DNA from: Hydrocarboniphaga sp.
Lineage (GTDB): Bacteria; Pseudomonadota; Gammaproteobacteria; Nevskiales; Nevskiaceae
NCBI RefSeq assembly: GCF_028291725.1
Contig: NZ_JAQGNT010000026.1
Coordinates: forward strand, 1 to 64,000
Direction of reading: 5' to 3'
Length of the DNA: 64,000 nucleotides
Shown one piece after another: positions 1 through 7,692 of this stretch. The notes under the pieces are model-generated. The model did no database searches. It saw nothing but the letters and a program-made list of their open reading frames with translations, and was not told the origin of the DNA. Positions within the stretch are counted from its first letter, which is position 1; each line of letters opens with the position of its first letter. Both the position numbers and the translations under genes were made by a program.

Positions 1-71
1 GCCCAGGCCCGTGTCGGCACTGGGCATCGCTCACGCGACCGCCAACCATCCCCCGTTCTGTCCAGCCTGGA

Positions 72-671
72 TTGGACTCGCTGACTTCTCGCCGCCAGAT
101 TTACGCGGATTTGAACCGCCGTTCACAGCTGGTCCTTGCGAACTCCGCCGAGCCCGGTACCGGGCTGCAGGCCTATATCGACGGCCTGCCATCGCAGCGG
201 ATCACGCGAGTGCAGGGCACCGCCGTGTTCCTGGTGGCGACGCCCGATCGCGTGCCGCAATCACTGATCAGCAACCTGCGCCACAACCGGGTGCTGCACG
301 AGCGCAACATCATCCTGCACCTGGCCTTCCATCAGACACCGTGGGTCGGCATGTCCGGACGCACGCATATTGAACAGCTCGGCAACGGCTTCTGGCGCGT
401 GACGCTGAACTTCGGTTTCATGAACGTGCCCGACGTCCCCAAGGCGCTCAGGCTGTGCAGCAACCGTCAGGGGCTGCAGTTCGGTGACGAGGCCGGCGAG
501 CTGACCTATTTCCTGAGCCGCCTGACCGCGGTGCCGACACCGGGTCGTGGCATGGCACTGTGGCGCGAGCGCCTGTTCGCGGCGATGAGCAACCGCTCCA
601 GCAACGCCGCGGAATTCTTCTGCCTGCCGGATGATGCGGTGGTGCTGCTGAGTACGCGGGTGCCGATCTGA
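72..671 (+). CDS. kup: Kup-type potassium transporter, C-terminal part
   Basis: The translation matches the cytoplasmic C-terminal domain of Kup/Trk-D potassium uptake permeases: RITRVQGTAVFLVA, then SNLRHNRVLHERNI, a GFMNVPDVPKAL segment and the terminal LWRERLFAAMSNRS...FFCLPDD pattern, all in the usual order. Family members are about 600-630 residues with about 12 membrane helices; only about 199 residues are here. The frame stays open to the left edge of the window, but residues encoded by bases 3-71 (PGPCRHWASLTRPP...) do not look like the last Kup helix, nor do the other two frames. The gene may be cut by the window edge, frameshifted or 5'-truncated. The TTG at 72 has no convincing ribosome binding site and is probably not a real start. 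A GTAG hairpin repeat begins right after the TGA. Confidence 0.75.
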   Translation: MDSLTSRRQIYADLNRRSQLVLANSAEPGTGLQAYIDGLPSQRITRVQGTAVFLVATPDRVPQSLISNLRHNRVLHERNIILHLAFHQTPWVGMSGRTHIEQLGNGFWRVTLNFGFMNVPDVPKALRLCSNRQGLQFGDEAGELTYFLSRLTAVPTPGRGMALWRERLFAAMSNRSSNAAEFFCLPDDAVVLLSTRVPI

Positions 672-672
672 A

Positions 673-750
673 GTAGGTTGGGGTGAGCGCAGCGAACCCC
701 AACATTCGTCCGCGCTGAAGTTGGGGTTCGCTGCGCTCACCCCAACCTAC
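673..750. repeat. GTAG-type palindromic repeat, family A copy 1
   Basis: A near-perfect 78-bp inverted repeat starting GTAGGTTGGGGTGAGCGC and ending in its complement (…CACCCCAACCTAC). Arms are about 31 bp. It lies between the converging kup fragment and prpF. Copies of the same family occur at 9294-9370 and 45618-45694. The GTAG foot is characteristic of REP elements mobilised by RAYT transposases; no RAYT gene is in the window. Confidence 0.9.
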
Positions 751-760
751 GGCTATTCCC

Positions 761-1948
761 TCAGAATGCGTCGCCCGGCACGCGTACCCAGCCTTCCATC
801 AGCACTCGCGCGCTGCGGCTCATGATCGCCTTCTTCACGACCCACTGGCCGTTTTCCTGCACGGCCTTGGCACCGACGCGCAGCGTGCCGGACGGGTGGC
901 CGAAGCGCACCGCCTCGCGCTCGACGCCGCCGGCCGCGAGGTTCACCAGCGTGCCCGGAATCGCCGCGGCGGTGCCGATGGCGACGGCCGCTGTGCCCAT
1001 CATCGCGTGGTGCAGCTTGCCCATCGACAGCGCGCGCACGTTCAGATCTATGTCGGAGGCGGACACCTCCTTGCCGCTCGACGAGACGTAGTCGGCCGGC
1101 TTGGCGACGAACGCGACTTTCGGCGTGTGCTGGCGCCTGGCGGCTTCGCTGACATCCTTGATCAGGCCCATGCGCAGCGCGCCGTAGGCGCGGATGGTCT
1201 CGAACTTCGCCAGCGCTGCGGGATTGGTGTTGATCGCTTCGCGCAGCTCGGTGCCGGTGTAGCCGATCTCGTCGGCGTTGATGAAAATGGTCGGGATGCC
1301 GGCGTTGATCATCGTCGCCTTGAGCGTGCCGATGCCGGGCACTTCGAGATCGTCGACGAGATTGCCCGTCGGGAACATCGAACCGCCCTCGTCGCCATCT
1401 TCGGCCGGATCGAGGAATTCGATCTGGACTTCGGCCGCCGGGAAGGTAACACCGTCGAGCTCGAAGTCGCCGGTTTCCTGCACCTGGCCGTTGGTGATCG
1501 GCACGTGGGCGATGATGGTCTTGTTGATCTGCGTCTGCCAGATGCGCACGATGCAGACGCCGTTCTGCGGAACGCGCGAGGCATCGACGAGGCCGTTGCT
1601 GATCGCGAACGAGCCCACGGCGGCGGTGAGGTTGCCGCAGTTCCCAGACCAGTCTACGAAGGCTTTGTCGATCGATACCTGCCCGAACATGTAATCAACG
1701 TCGTGATCGGCCTTGCTGCTCTTGGCCAGGATCACGGTCTTGGACGTGGACGAGGTCGCGCCGCCCATGCCGTCGATCTGCGCGCCATACGGATCGGGGC
1801 TGCCGATCACGCGCAGCAGCAGCTTGTCACGGGCTTCGCCCGGCACCTGGCAGCGCTCGGGGAGATCGCTGAGCTTGAAGAAGACGCCTTTGCTGGTGCC
1901 GCCGCGGATGTAGGTGGCGGGGATTTTGATTTGGGGGGTGTGGGCCAT
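761..1948 (-). CDS. prpF: 2-methylaconitate cis-trans isomerase PrpF
   Basis: PrpF works with the iron-sulfur dehydratase AcnD in the 2-methylcitrate cycle, isomerising the 2-methylaconitate made by AcnD so that it can be hydrated to 2-methylisocitrate. The 395-residue protein has the family's N-terminal RGGTSKGVFF (about residues 15-24), GMGGATSSTSK (60-70), the SGNCGNLTAA stretch with Cys104, and a C-terminal GKLHHAMMGTAA. Length is typical. I place the start at ATG 1948, preceded by GGGAG; the longer frame to 1981 runs into a repeat element. It is the last gene of the prpB-prpC-acnD-prpF operon, but is separated from acnD by a repeat-flanked GIY-YIG gene. Confidence 0.93.
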   Translation of the reverse strand: MAHTPQIKIPATYIRGGTSKGVFFKLSDLPERCQVPGEARDKLLLRVIGSPDPYGAQIDGMGGATSSTSKTVILAKSSKADHDVDYMFGQVSIDKAFVDWSGNCGNLTAAVGSFAISNGLVDASRVPQNGVCIVRIWQTQINKTIIAHVPITNGQVQETGDFELDGVTFPAAEVQIEFLDPAEDGDEGGSMFPTGNLVDDLEVPGIGTLKATMINAGIPTIFINADEIGYTGTELREAINTNPAALAKFETIRAYGALRMGLIKDVSEAARRQHTPKVAFVAKPADYVSSSGKEVSASDIDLNVRALSMGKLHHAMMGTAAVAIGTAAAIPGTLVNLAAGGVEREAVRFGHPSGTLRVGAKAVQENGQWVVKKAIMSRSARVLMEGWVRVPGDAF

Positions 1949-1976
1949 GTGCGACTCCCGATTGAAAGATGTCGAT

Positions 1977-2063
1977 GTCATTCCCGCGAAGGCGGGAATC
2001 CAGTCCTTGAATGTCGAGTGTCCGTTGGGACTTCCCTGGATGCCCGCCTACGCGGGCATGACG
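1977..2063. repeat. dRS3-like inverted repeat, copy 1
   Basis: An 87-bp element whose ends are inverted copies: it starts GTCATTCCCGCGAAGG and ends CGCGGGCATGACG-side. It contains ATTCCCGCGAAGGCGGGAAT, which fits the ATTCCC-N8-GGGAAT core of the neisserial dRS3 repeat. It sits 19 bp beyond the stop of the GIY-YIG gene. Confidence 0.85.
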
Positions 2064-2081
2064 TGCGTTTGAGGAGTTTTG

Positions 2082-2369
2082 TCATCGAATCAGCTCGTCA
2101 TACAAATCAGCCCAGTCGGGATTCGATGCTTCGATCAGCTTCAGTTTCCATGCCCGGTTCCACTTCTTGATCTGCTTCTCTCGCGTGATCGCTGCGGTGA
2201 CATCGTCGGCCTGTTCAAACCAGACGAGGTGATGGACGCGGTACTTCTTGGTGAAGCCTTCAACAACATCGTTCCTGTGTTCCCACACTCGTCTGATTAG
2301 ATCGTTGGTGACGCCGACATACAGCGTTCCATTGCGATCACTGGCGAGCAGGTAGACGTAGTAGCTCAC
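2082..2369 (-). CDS. Small GIY-YIG nuclease family protein
   Basis: A 95-residue single-domain protein. The GIY-YIG core is visible as YVYLLAS (residues 4-10) followed by LYVGVTNDLIRRVWEH (about 16-31), then REKQIKKWNRAWK near residue 63 and a terminal NPDWADLY, as in stand-alone UPF0213-like GIY-YIG proteins. The predicted activity is single-domain DNA endonuclease; the biological role of this group is not established. It starts at GTG 2369. It interrupts the prp operon between acnD and prpF and is flanked within about 25 bp on both sides by 87-bp dRS3-like repeats, so it looks like cargo or a partner of that repeat rather than a propionate gene. Confidence 0.85.
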   Translation of the reverse strand: MSYYVYLLASDRNGTLYVGVTNDLIRRVWEHRNDVVEGFTKKYRVHHLVWFEQADDVTAAITREKQIKKWNRAWKLKLIEASNPDWADLYDELIR

Positions 2370-2392
2370 GCATCACCGCCAATGCCACCGAC

Positions 2393-2479
2393 GTCATTCC
2401 CGCGCAGGCGGGAATCCAGTGCTTCGGAACCGAGCCGCAGTTCCAATCGGCACTGGATTCCCGCCTTCGCGGGAATGAC
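2393..2479. repeat. dRS3-like inverted repeat, copy 2
   Basis: A second 87-bp unit of the same length and end structure as 1977-2063 (GTCATTCCCGCG … CGCGGGAATGAC). It begins 23 bp upstream of the GIY-YIG start. A short partial copy (GGCGGGAATGACA) follows at about 2487-2499. Confidence 0.85.
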
Positions 2480-2516
2480 AGCTTGTGGCGGGAATGACAA
2501 GCCTGTGCGTGTCGTT

Positions 2517-5126
2517 TTACGCCGCCTTCGTCTGCGCCAAAAAGTCCACCGCAAACCGCTGCAGCACACCACCTGCCTCGTACACCGACACTTCCTCGTC
2601 CGAATCCAGGCGGCAGGTCACCGGAATCTCCACTTTCTCGCCGTTCTTGCGCGTGAACACCACGGTCAGATCGGCGCGCGGTGTGAGCCTGCCGACCACG
2701 TCGTAGGTCTCGGTGCCGTCGATGCCGAAGGTCATGCGGTTCTGGCCGGGTTTGAACTCCAGCGGCAGCACGCCCATGCCGATCAGGTTGGTGCGATGGA
2801 TGCGCTCGAAGCCTTCGGCGACGATCGCTTCCACGCCCGCCAGACGCACACCCTTGGCGGCCCAGTCACGCGAGCTGCCCTGGCCGTAGTCGGCGCCGGC
2901 GATGATGATCAGCGGCTGGGCGCGATCCATGTAGGTTTCGATCGCTTCCCACATGCGCATGAGCTTGCCTTCCGGCTCCACGCGCGCCAGCGAACCCTTC
3001 TTCACCTTGCCGTCGACCACGGCCATCTCGTTGACCAACTGCGGGTTGGCGAAGGTCGCGCGCTGCGCGGTGAGGTGGTCGCCGCGATGCGTGGCGTAAG
3101 AGTTGAAGTCCTCTTCCGGCACACCCATTTTGTGCAGGTAGGCGCCGGCGGCGCTGTCCATCATGATCGCGTTCGACGGCGACAGGTGGTCGGTGGTGAT
3201 GTTGTCCGGCAGCACGGCCAGCGGGCGCATGCCCTTGAGCGTGCGCGGACGCGCGGCGAGCGCGCCCTGGCCCTCTTTGTCCCAGTACGGCGGACGGCGG
3301 ATGTAGGTGCTCATCGGGCGCCAGGCATACAGCGGGCTGACCTTGTCGGTCAGCACCTTGAACGTGAACATCGGATCGTAGATCTGGCGGAAGAACTCGG
3401 GCTTCACGCTCTTGGCGATGACCGCATCGATTTCTTCGTCCTTCGGCCAGATGTCGATCAGGCGGACTTCCTTGCCATCCTTGTCGATGCCGAGTACGTC
3501 CTTCTCGATGTCGAAGCGCACGGTGCCGGCGATGGCATAAGCCACGACCAGTGGCGGGCTGGCGAGGAAGGCCTGTTTCGCATACGGATGGATGCGGCCG
3601 TCGAAGTTGCGGTTGCCGGAGAGCACGGCCGTCGCGTACAGATCGCGGTCGATGATTTCCTGCTGGATCACCGGATCGAGTGCGCCGCTCATGCCGTTGC
3701 AGGTGGTGCAGGCGAAGGCGACGATGCCGAAGCCGAGCTGTTCGAGTTCCGGCAGCAGCTTTGCTTCTTCCAGGTACAGCTGCACGGCTTTGGAGCCAGG
3801 CGCGAGTGAAGATTTGACCCAGGGCTTGCGCGTGAGGCCGCGCGCATTCGCGTTGCGCGCGATCAGGCCGGCCGCGATAACGTTGCGCGGATTGCTCGTG
3901 TTCGTGCAGCTGGTGATGGCGGCGATGATCACCGCGCCGTCCGGCATCTTGCCGTCGGCCGGCAATTCCCAGGGCGCCGCAATCCCGCGCTCGGCGAGCG
4001 CCGACGTCGGCAGACGCTTGTGCGGGTTGCTCGGGCCGGCCATGTTGCGCACGACGCTCGACAGATCGAACTTCAGCACGCGCTCGTATTCGGCGGTCTT
4101 CAGTGCATCCGCCCACAGTCCGGTGTGCTTGGCGTAGGTTTCGACCAGCTTGATCTGCGACTCTTCACGGCCGGTGAGGCGCAGGTAGTCCAGCGTGTTC
4201 TGATCGATGAAGAACATCGCCGCGGTGGCGCCGTATTCCGGTGCCATATTGGAGATGGTGGCGCGGTCGCCCAGCGTCAGCGCGGCAGCACCTTCACCGT
4301 AGAACTCAAGATAGGCGCCGACGACTTTTTCCTTGCGCAGGAACTCGGTCAGTGCCAGCACCACGTCGGTGGCGGTGATGCCCGGCTGCGGCTTGCCGCT
4401 GAGTTCGACGCCGGTGATTTCCGGCAGACGCATCCACGACGCGCGGCCCAGCATCACGTTCTCGGCTTCCAGGCCGCCGACGCCGATCGCGATCACGCCC
4501 AGCGCATCCACGTGCGGCGTATGCGAGTCCGTGCCAACGCAAGTGTCGGGGAACGCGACGCCGTCCTTGGTGTAGATGACCGGAGACATCCGCTCCAGAT
4601 TGATCTGATGCATGATCCCGTTGCCCGAGGGGATCACTTCCATGTTCTTGAACGCGGCCTTGGTCCAGTCGATGAAGTGGAAGCGGTCTTCGTTGCGGCG
4701 ATCTTCCACCGCGCGGTTCTTCGCGAACGCATCCTTGTCGAAGCCGCCGAACTCAACAGCGAGCGAGTGGTCGACGATCAGCTGCACCGGCACCACCGGA
4801 TTCACCTGCGCCGGATCGCCGCCCATGTCGGCGATGGCGTCGCGCAGGCCGGCGAGATCCACTAGCGCGGTCTGGCCGAGAATGTCGTGGCAGACCACGC
4901 GCACCGGGAACCAGGGGAAATCGAGATCGCGCTTGCGCTCGATCAGCTGGCCGAGATAGGCGTTGAGCATTTTGGGCTCGGCCTTGCGGACGAGGTTTTC
5001 GGCTTTCACGCGCGAGGTATAGGGCAGCTTGTCGTAGGCGCCGGGCTTGATGGCGTCGACGGCGGCGCGGGCGTCGAAGTAGTCGAGCGTCGTGCCGGGG
5101 AGGGGTTTGCGGTAGGCGGTGTTCAT
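2517..5126 (-). CDS. acnD: 2-methylcitrate dehydratase, Fe/S-dependent (AcnD)
   Basis: An aconitase-superfamily enzyme that dehydrates 2-methylcitrate to 2-methylaconitate in propionate oxidation; it needs PrpF downstream. The 869-residue length fits AcnD. All three [4Fe-4S] ligands are present: Cys407 in AITSCTNTSNP, and Cys473 and Cys476 in FACTTCNGMSG. The swivel domain near the C-terminus has DYGQGSSRDWAAKG. Linkage to prpF and prpC separates it from housekeeping AcnA. The start is set at ATG 5126; the longer reading to 5174 enters a REP element and adds an unrelated peptide. The gap to prpC holds that repeat. Confidence 0.95.
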   Translation of the reverse strand: MNTAYRKPLPGTTLDYFDARAAVDAIKPGAYDKLPYTSRVKAENLVRKAEPKMLNAYLGQLIERKRDLDFPWFPVRVVCHDILGQTALVDLAGLRDAIADMGGDPAQVNPVVPVQLIVDHSLAVEFGGFDKDAFAKNRAVEDRRNEDRFHFIDWTKAAFKNMEVIPSGNGIMHQINLERMSPVIYTKDGVAFPDTCVGTDSHTPHVDALGVIAIGVGGLEAENVMLGRASWMRLPEITGVELSGKPQPGITATDVVLALTEFLRKEKVVGAYLEFYGEGAAALTLGDRATISNMAPEYGATAAMFFIDQNTLDYLRLTGREESQIKLVETYAKHTGLWADALKTAEYERVLKFDLSSVVRNMAGPSNPHKRLPTSALAERGIAAPWELPADGKMPDGAVIIAAITSCTNTSNPRNVIAAGLIARNANARGLTRKPWVKSSLAPGSKAVQLYLEEAKLLPELEQLGFGIVAFACTTCNGMSGALDPVIQQEIIDRDLYATAVLSGNRNFDGRIHPYAKQAFLASPPLVVAYAIAGTVRFDIEKDVLGIDKDGKEVRLIDIWPKDEEIDAVIAKSVKPEFFRQIYDPMFTFKVLTDKVSPLYAWRPMSTYIRRPPYWDKEGQGALAARPRTLKGMRPLAVLPDNITTDHLSPSNAIMMDSAAGAYLHKMGVPEEDFNSYATHRGDHLTAQRATFANPQLVNEMAVVDGKVKKGSLARVEPEGKLMRMWEAIETYMDRAQPLIIIAGADYGQGSSRDWAAKGVRLAGVEAIVAEGFERIHRTNLIGMGVLPLEFKPGQNRMTFGIDGTETYDVVGRLTPRADLTVVFTRKNGEKVEIPVTCRLDSDEEVSVYEAGGVLQRFAVDFLAQTKAA

Positions 5127-5159
5127 ATGGCTCACGGCGGTGAAGTGATGACGACACCT

Positions 5160-5225
5160 GTAGGAGCGGCCCATGGCCGCGATTGTGCCGGCGGGGCCTC
5201 AATCGCGGCCATGGGCCGCTCCTAC
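5160..5225. repeat. GTAG-type palindromic repeat, family B copy 1
   Basis: GTAGGAGCGGCCCATGGCCG … CTAC with about 25-bp arms, between acnD and prpC. Its loop (TTGTGCCGGCGGGGCCTCAA) is shared, in the opposite orientation and with few changes, with the copy at 31703-31768. The conserved unit is therefore the whole 66-bp element, not only the hairpin arms. Confidence 0.9.
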
Positions 5226-5238
5226 AGTCGGATGCGTA

Positions 5239-6402
5239 TTATTTGCGATCCTTGAGCGGTACAAATTTGAGGTCTTCCGGCCCGACGTAGTTTGCGCTCG
5301 GGCGGATGATCTTGCCGTCGATGCGCTGCTCGATCACGTGCGCGCTCCAGCCGCTGGTGCGCGCGATCACGAATAGCGGCGTGAACATGTCGGTCGGCAC
5401 GCCCATGACGTTGTAGCTGACGGCGCTGAACCAATCCAGGTTCGGGAACATTTTCTTGATGTCCCACATCACCGTTTCCAGGCGCTCGGCGATGTCGAAC
5501 ATCTTGGTGCTGCCGGCCTCCTTGGACAGATCCTTCGCAACTTCCTTGATCACCTTGTTGCGCGGATCGGCGATCGTGTACACCGGGTGGCCGAAGCCGA
5601 TGACGACTTCCTTCTTCTCGACGCGGGCCTTGATGTCGGCTTCGGCTTCATCGGGCGTGTCGTAGCGCTTCTGGATTTCGAAAGCGACTTCGTTGGCGCC
5701 GCCGTGCTTCGGGCCGCGCAGCGCGCCGATGCCGCCGGCGATGCAGCTGTACATATCCGAGCCGGTGCCGGCGATCACGCGCGAGGTGAAGGTCGAGGCA
5801 TTGAACTCGTGTTCGGCATACAGCACCAGCGAAGTGTGCATCGCCTTGACCCAGGATTCTTTCGGTTTTTCCTGGTGCAGAAGGTGCAGGAAGTGGCCGC
5901 CGATCGAATCCTCGTCGGACTCGACTTCGATCATGTTGCCGTTGTAGGCGAAGTGGTACCAGTACAACAGCATCGAGCCGAGACAGGCCATCAGCTTGTC
6001 GGCGATGTCGCGCGCGCCGGCGTGATTGTGGTCGTCCTTCTCCGGCTTGACGCAGCCGAGCACCGAGACGCCGGTGCGCATCACGTCCATCGGGTGCGAG
6101 GACGGCGGCAGCTGTTCGAGCGCGGTCTTCACCGCGGCCGGGATGCCGCGCAGGCTTTTCAGCTTGGTCTTGTACGCTTTCAGTTCGGCGGCGGTCGGCA
6201 GCTTGCCGTGAACCAGCAGATGCGCGATCTCTTCGAACTCGCACTGCGCGGCGACATCCAGGATGTCGTAGCCGCGATAGTGCAGGTCGTTGCCGCTACG
6301 GCCGACCGTACACAGCGCGGTGTTGCCCGCGGTGGTGCCGGACAGCGCGACGGATTTCTTCGGTTTGAATGCGCCGGCGGCGGGTGCTGGGGTCTCGCTC
6401 AT
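5239..6402 (-). CDS. prpC: 2-methylcitrate synthase PrpC
   Basis: A citrate synthase family enzyme that condenses propionyl-CoA with oxaloacetate to 2-methylcitrate. At 387 residues it matches the short PrpC/GltA2 type rather than the longer housekeeping citrate synthase. Catalytic residues are visible: His233 in GPKHGGAN, His272 in GFGHPVY and Asp338 in [13 protein letters not shown]. It lies between prpB (upstream) and acnD (downstream) in the prp operon. The start is ATG 6402; the N-terminal 12 residues are Ala/Pro-rich and poorly conserved. The junction to prpB contains a dRS3-like repeat (6458-6540). Confidence 0.95.
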   Translation of the reverse strand: MSETPAPAAGAFKPKKSVALSGTTAGNTALCTVGRSGNDLHYRGYDILDVAAQCEFEEIAHLLVHGKLPTAAELKAYKTKLKSLRGIPAAVKTALEQLPPSSHPMDVMRTGVSVLGCVKPEKDDHNHAGARDIADKLMACLGSMLLYWYHFAYNGNMIEVESDEDSIGGHFLHLLHQEKPKESWVKAMHTSLVLYAEHEFNASTFTSRVIAGTGSDMYSCIAGGIGALRGPKHGGANEVAFEIQKRYDTPDEAEADIKARVEKKEVVIGFGHPVYTIADPRNKVIKEVAKDLSKEAGSTKMFDIAERLETVMWDIKKMFPNLDWFSAVSYNVMGVPTDMFTPLFVIARTSGWSAHVIEQRIDGKIIRPSANYVGPEDLKFVPLKDRK

Positions 6403-6457
6403 CTTGATCTCCGTTGGATTGTGTCGTTACGGCGAAAGCGGAAAATTGTTTCGTTGC

Positions 6458-6540
6458 TGTCATTCCCGCGTAGGCGGGAATCCAGCCCCGAAGTTCAACG
6501 CTACTCTTCAAGAACTGGATCCCCGCCTACGCGGGGATGA
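6458..6540. repeat. dRS3-like inverted repeat, copy 3
   Basis: An 83-bp element starting GTCATTCCCGCGTAGG and ending CTACGCGGGGATGAC, the same architecture as the two units around the GIY-YIG gene. It occupies the prpB-prpC junction. Confidence 0.85.
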
Positions 6541-6550
6541 CGCTATTGCC

Positions 6551-7432
6551 TCACTTCTTCGTGGTGGCGAACAAGGCGTCGAGCTTGTTCTCGTAAGCGT
6601 GGTATCCGAGGTATTTGTACAGATCAGCACGCGACTGCATGATCTCCACAACATTCTTCTGTGTGCCTTCGCGACGAGTCGTCTCGTAAAATTTCAGTGC
6701 TGCGGCGTTCATGGCGCGATACGCGCCGCAGCAGTACAGCGCAATGTCGACATTCGCGCTGCGTAGTTCATCCACAGTGAAAAACGGAGTTGAGCCGAAC
6801 TCGGTTAGGTTGGCGAGAATCGGCACTTTCACGGCCGCCTTGAAGCGGCGATAGTCGTCGAGCGTTTGCATCGCCTCGGGGAAAATCATATCGGCGCCGG
6901 CTTCTACATAGGCGATGGCCCGTTCAATCGCAGAGTCGATGCCTTCGACAGCCGCAGCGTCAGTGCGCGCCATGACGACGAACTCCGAATCGGTCTTTGC
7001 GTCAACGGCTGCCTTAACGCGGTCAACCATTTCCTCTTTCGACACCACTTCTTTGCCCGGACGATGCCCGCAGCGCTTCTGGCCCACCTGGTCCTCGATA
7101 TGCACCGCCGCGACACCGGCGTTGATGCAAGACTTGATCGTGCGCGCGATGCTGAAGGCTCCGCCCCAACCTGTATCGATGTCAATCAACAACGGCAACG
7201 AGCAGGCGTTCGTAATACGACTGGCATCGGTGAGCACATCTTCCATTGTGCTGATGCCGAGATCGGGAACGCCGAGCGAGTTGGCTGCGACACCGCCACC
7301 GGATAGATACACAGCCTCGAAGCCAGTGGCTTGGGCCATCATCGCGGCGTAGGCGGTAATCGCACCAGCGACCTGCAAGGGTTTTTCGGCAGCGAGAGCG
7401 GCGCGGAAACGGGCGCCGGCGGAAGCGATCAT
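6551..7432 (-). CDS. prpB: 2-methylisocitrate lyase PrpB
   Basis: An isocitrate lyase/PEP mutase superfamily enzyme cleaving 2-methylisocitrate to pyruvate and succinate, the last step of the cycle. The 293-residue length fits PrpB. The active-site loop [11 protein letters not shown] carries Cys121 and His123, and the metal-binding [10 protein letters not shown] has Asp84 and Asp86. ATG 7432 is chosen because AGGAG lies 8 nt upstream and the protein then begins at the conserved domain; the in-frame extension to 7540 is unlike the family and crosses the putative promoter. It is the first gene of the minus-strand prp operon, divergent from prpR. Confidence 0.96.
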   Translation of the reverse strand: MIASAGARFRAALAAEKPLQVAGAITAYAAMMAQATGFEAVYLSGGGVAANSLGVPDLGISTMEDVLTDASRITNACSLPLLIDIDTGWGGAFSIARTIKSCINAGVAAVHIEDQVGQKRCGHRPGKEVVSKEEMVDRVKAAVDAKTDSEFVVMARTDAAAVEGIDSAIERAIAYVEAGADMIFPEAMQTLDDYRRFKAAVKVPILANLTEFGSTPFFTVDELRSANVDIALYCCGAYRAMNAAALKFYETTRREGTQKNVVEIMQSRADLYKYLGYHAYENKLDALFATTKK

Positions 7433-7523
7433 GGTCTGCTCCTGTTGTGAGGCGAAACGGCCGGCGGGACGGTGCCGCGGCATGCTCTGGCGGCGCGGTC
7501 CGGTCGGTAGACCTTGGCCTAGT

Positions 7524-7539
7524 CTCAAGCTCCGTGCCA
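7524..7539 (-). promoter_or_regulatory. Putative sigma-54 promoter of the prp operon
   Basis: On the minus strand the sequence TGGCACGGAGCTTGAG fits the -24/-12 consensus TGGCACG-N4-TTGC except for GA in place of the -12 GC. It lies about 90 nt upstream of prpB. The divergent gene encodes a GAFTGS-type sigma-54 activator, so such a promoter is expected here. Confidence 0.45.
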
Positions 7540-7637
7540 CGGCTGCGGGCCGATGTTCGAGGCTCGCAAGCTATTAAATAAGTTGGGGAAAGTAAGGGTT
7601 CCCAGTGTTGGCGTCGGCGTCGCGTTGCAGTGGCGAC

Positions 7638-7660
7638 GTTTCATATTCGTTCAATGAAAC
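7638..7660. promoter_or_regulatory. Inverted repeat in the prpB-prpR intergenic region, possible PrpR operator
   Basis: GTTTCAT and ATGAAAC form a perfect 7-bp inverted repeat with a 9-nt spacer, about 100 nt upstream of the -24 element on the prpB side and 33 nt before prpR. The position suits an upstream activator site and autoregulation of prpR. Assignment to PrpR is inference. Confidence 0.4.
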
Positions 7661-7692
7661 ACCAGATTTAAAACTGCGACATAATCTGAAAC

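Noticed and set aside
1977-6540. CRISPR array formed by the repeated ATTCCCGC units
   Set aside because: The units are few, self-palindromic, unevenly spaced and lie between operon genes; there are no regular spacers or cas genes.
7433-7540. 36-residue N-terminal extension of prpB
   Set aside because: It covers the putative sigma-54 promoter and is unlike PrpB; ATG 7432 has a strong ribosome binding site.
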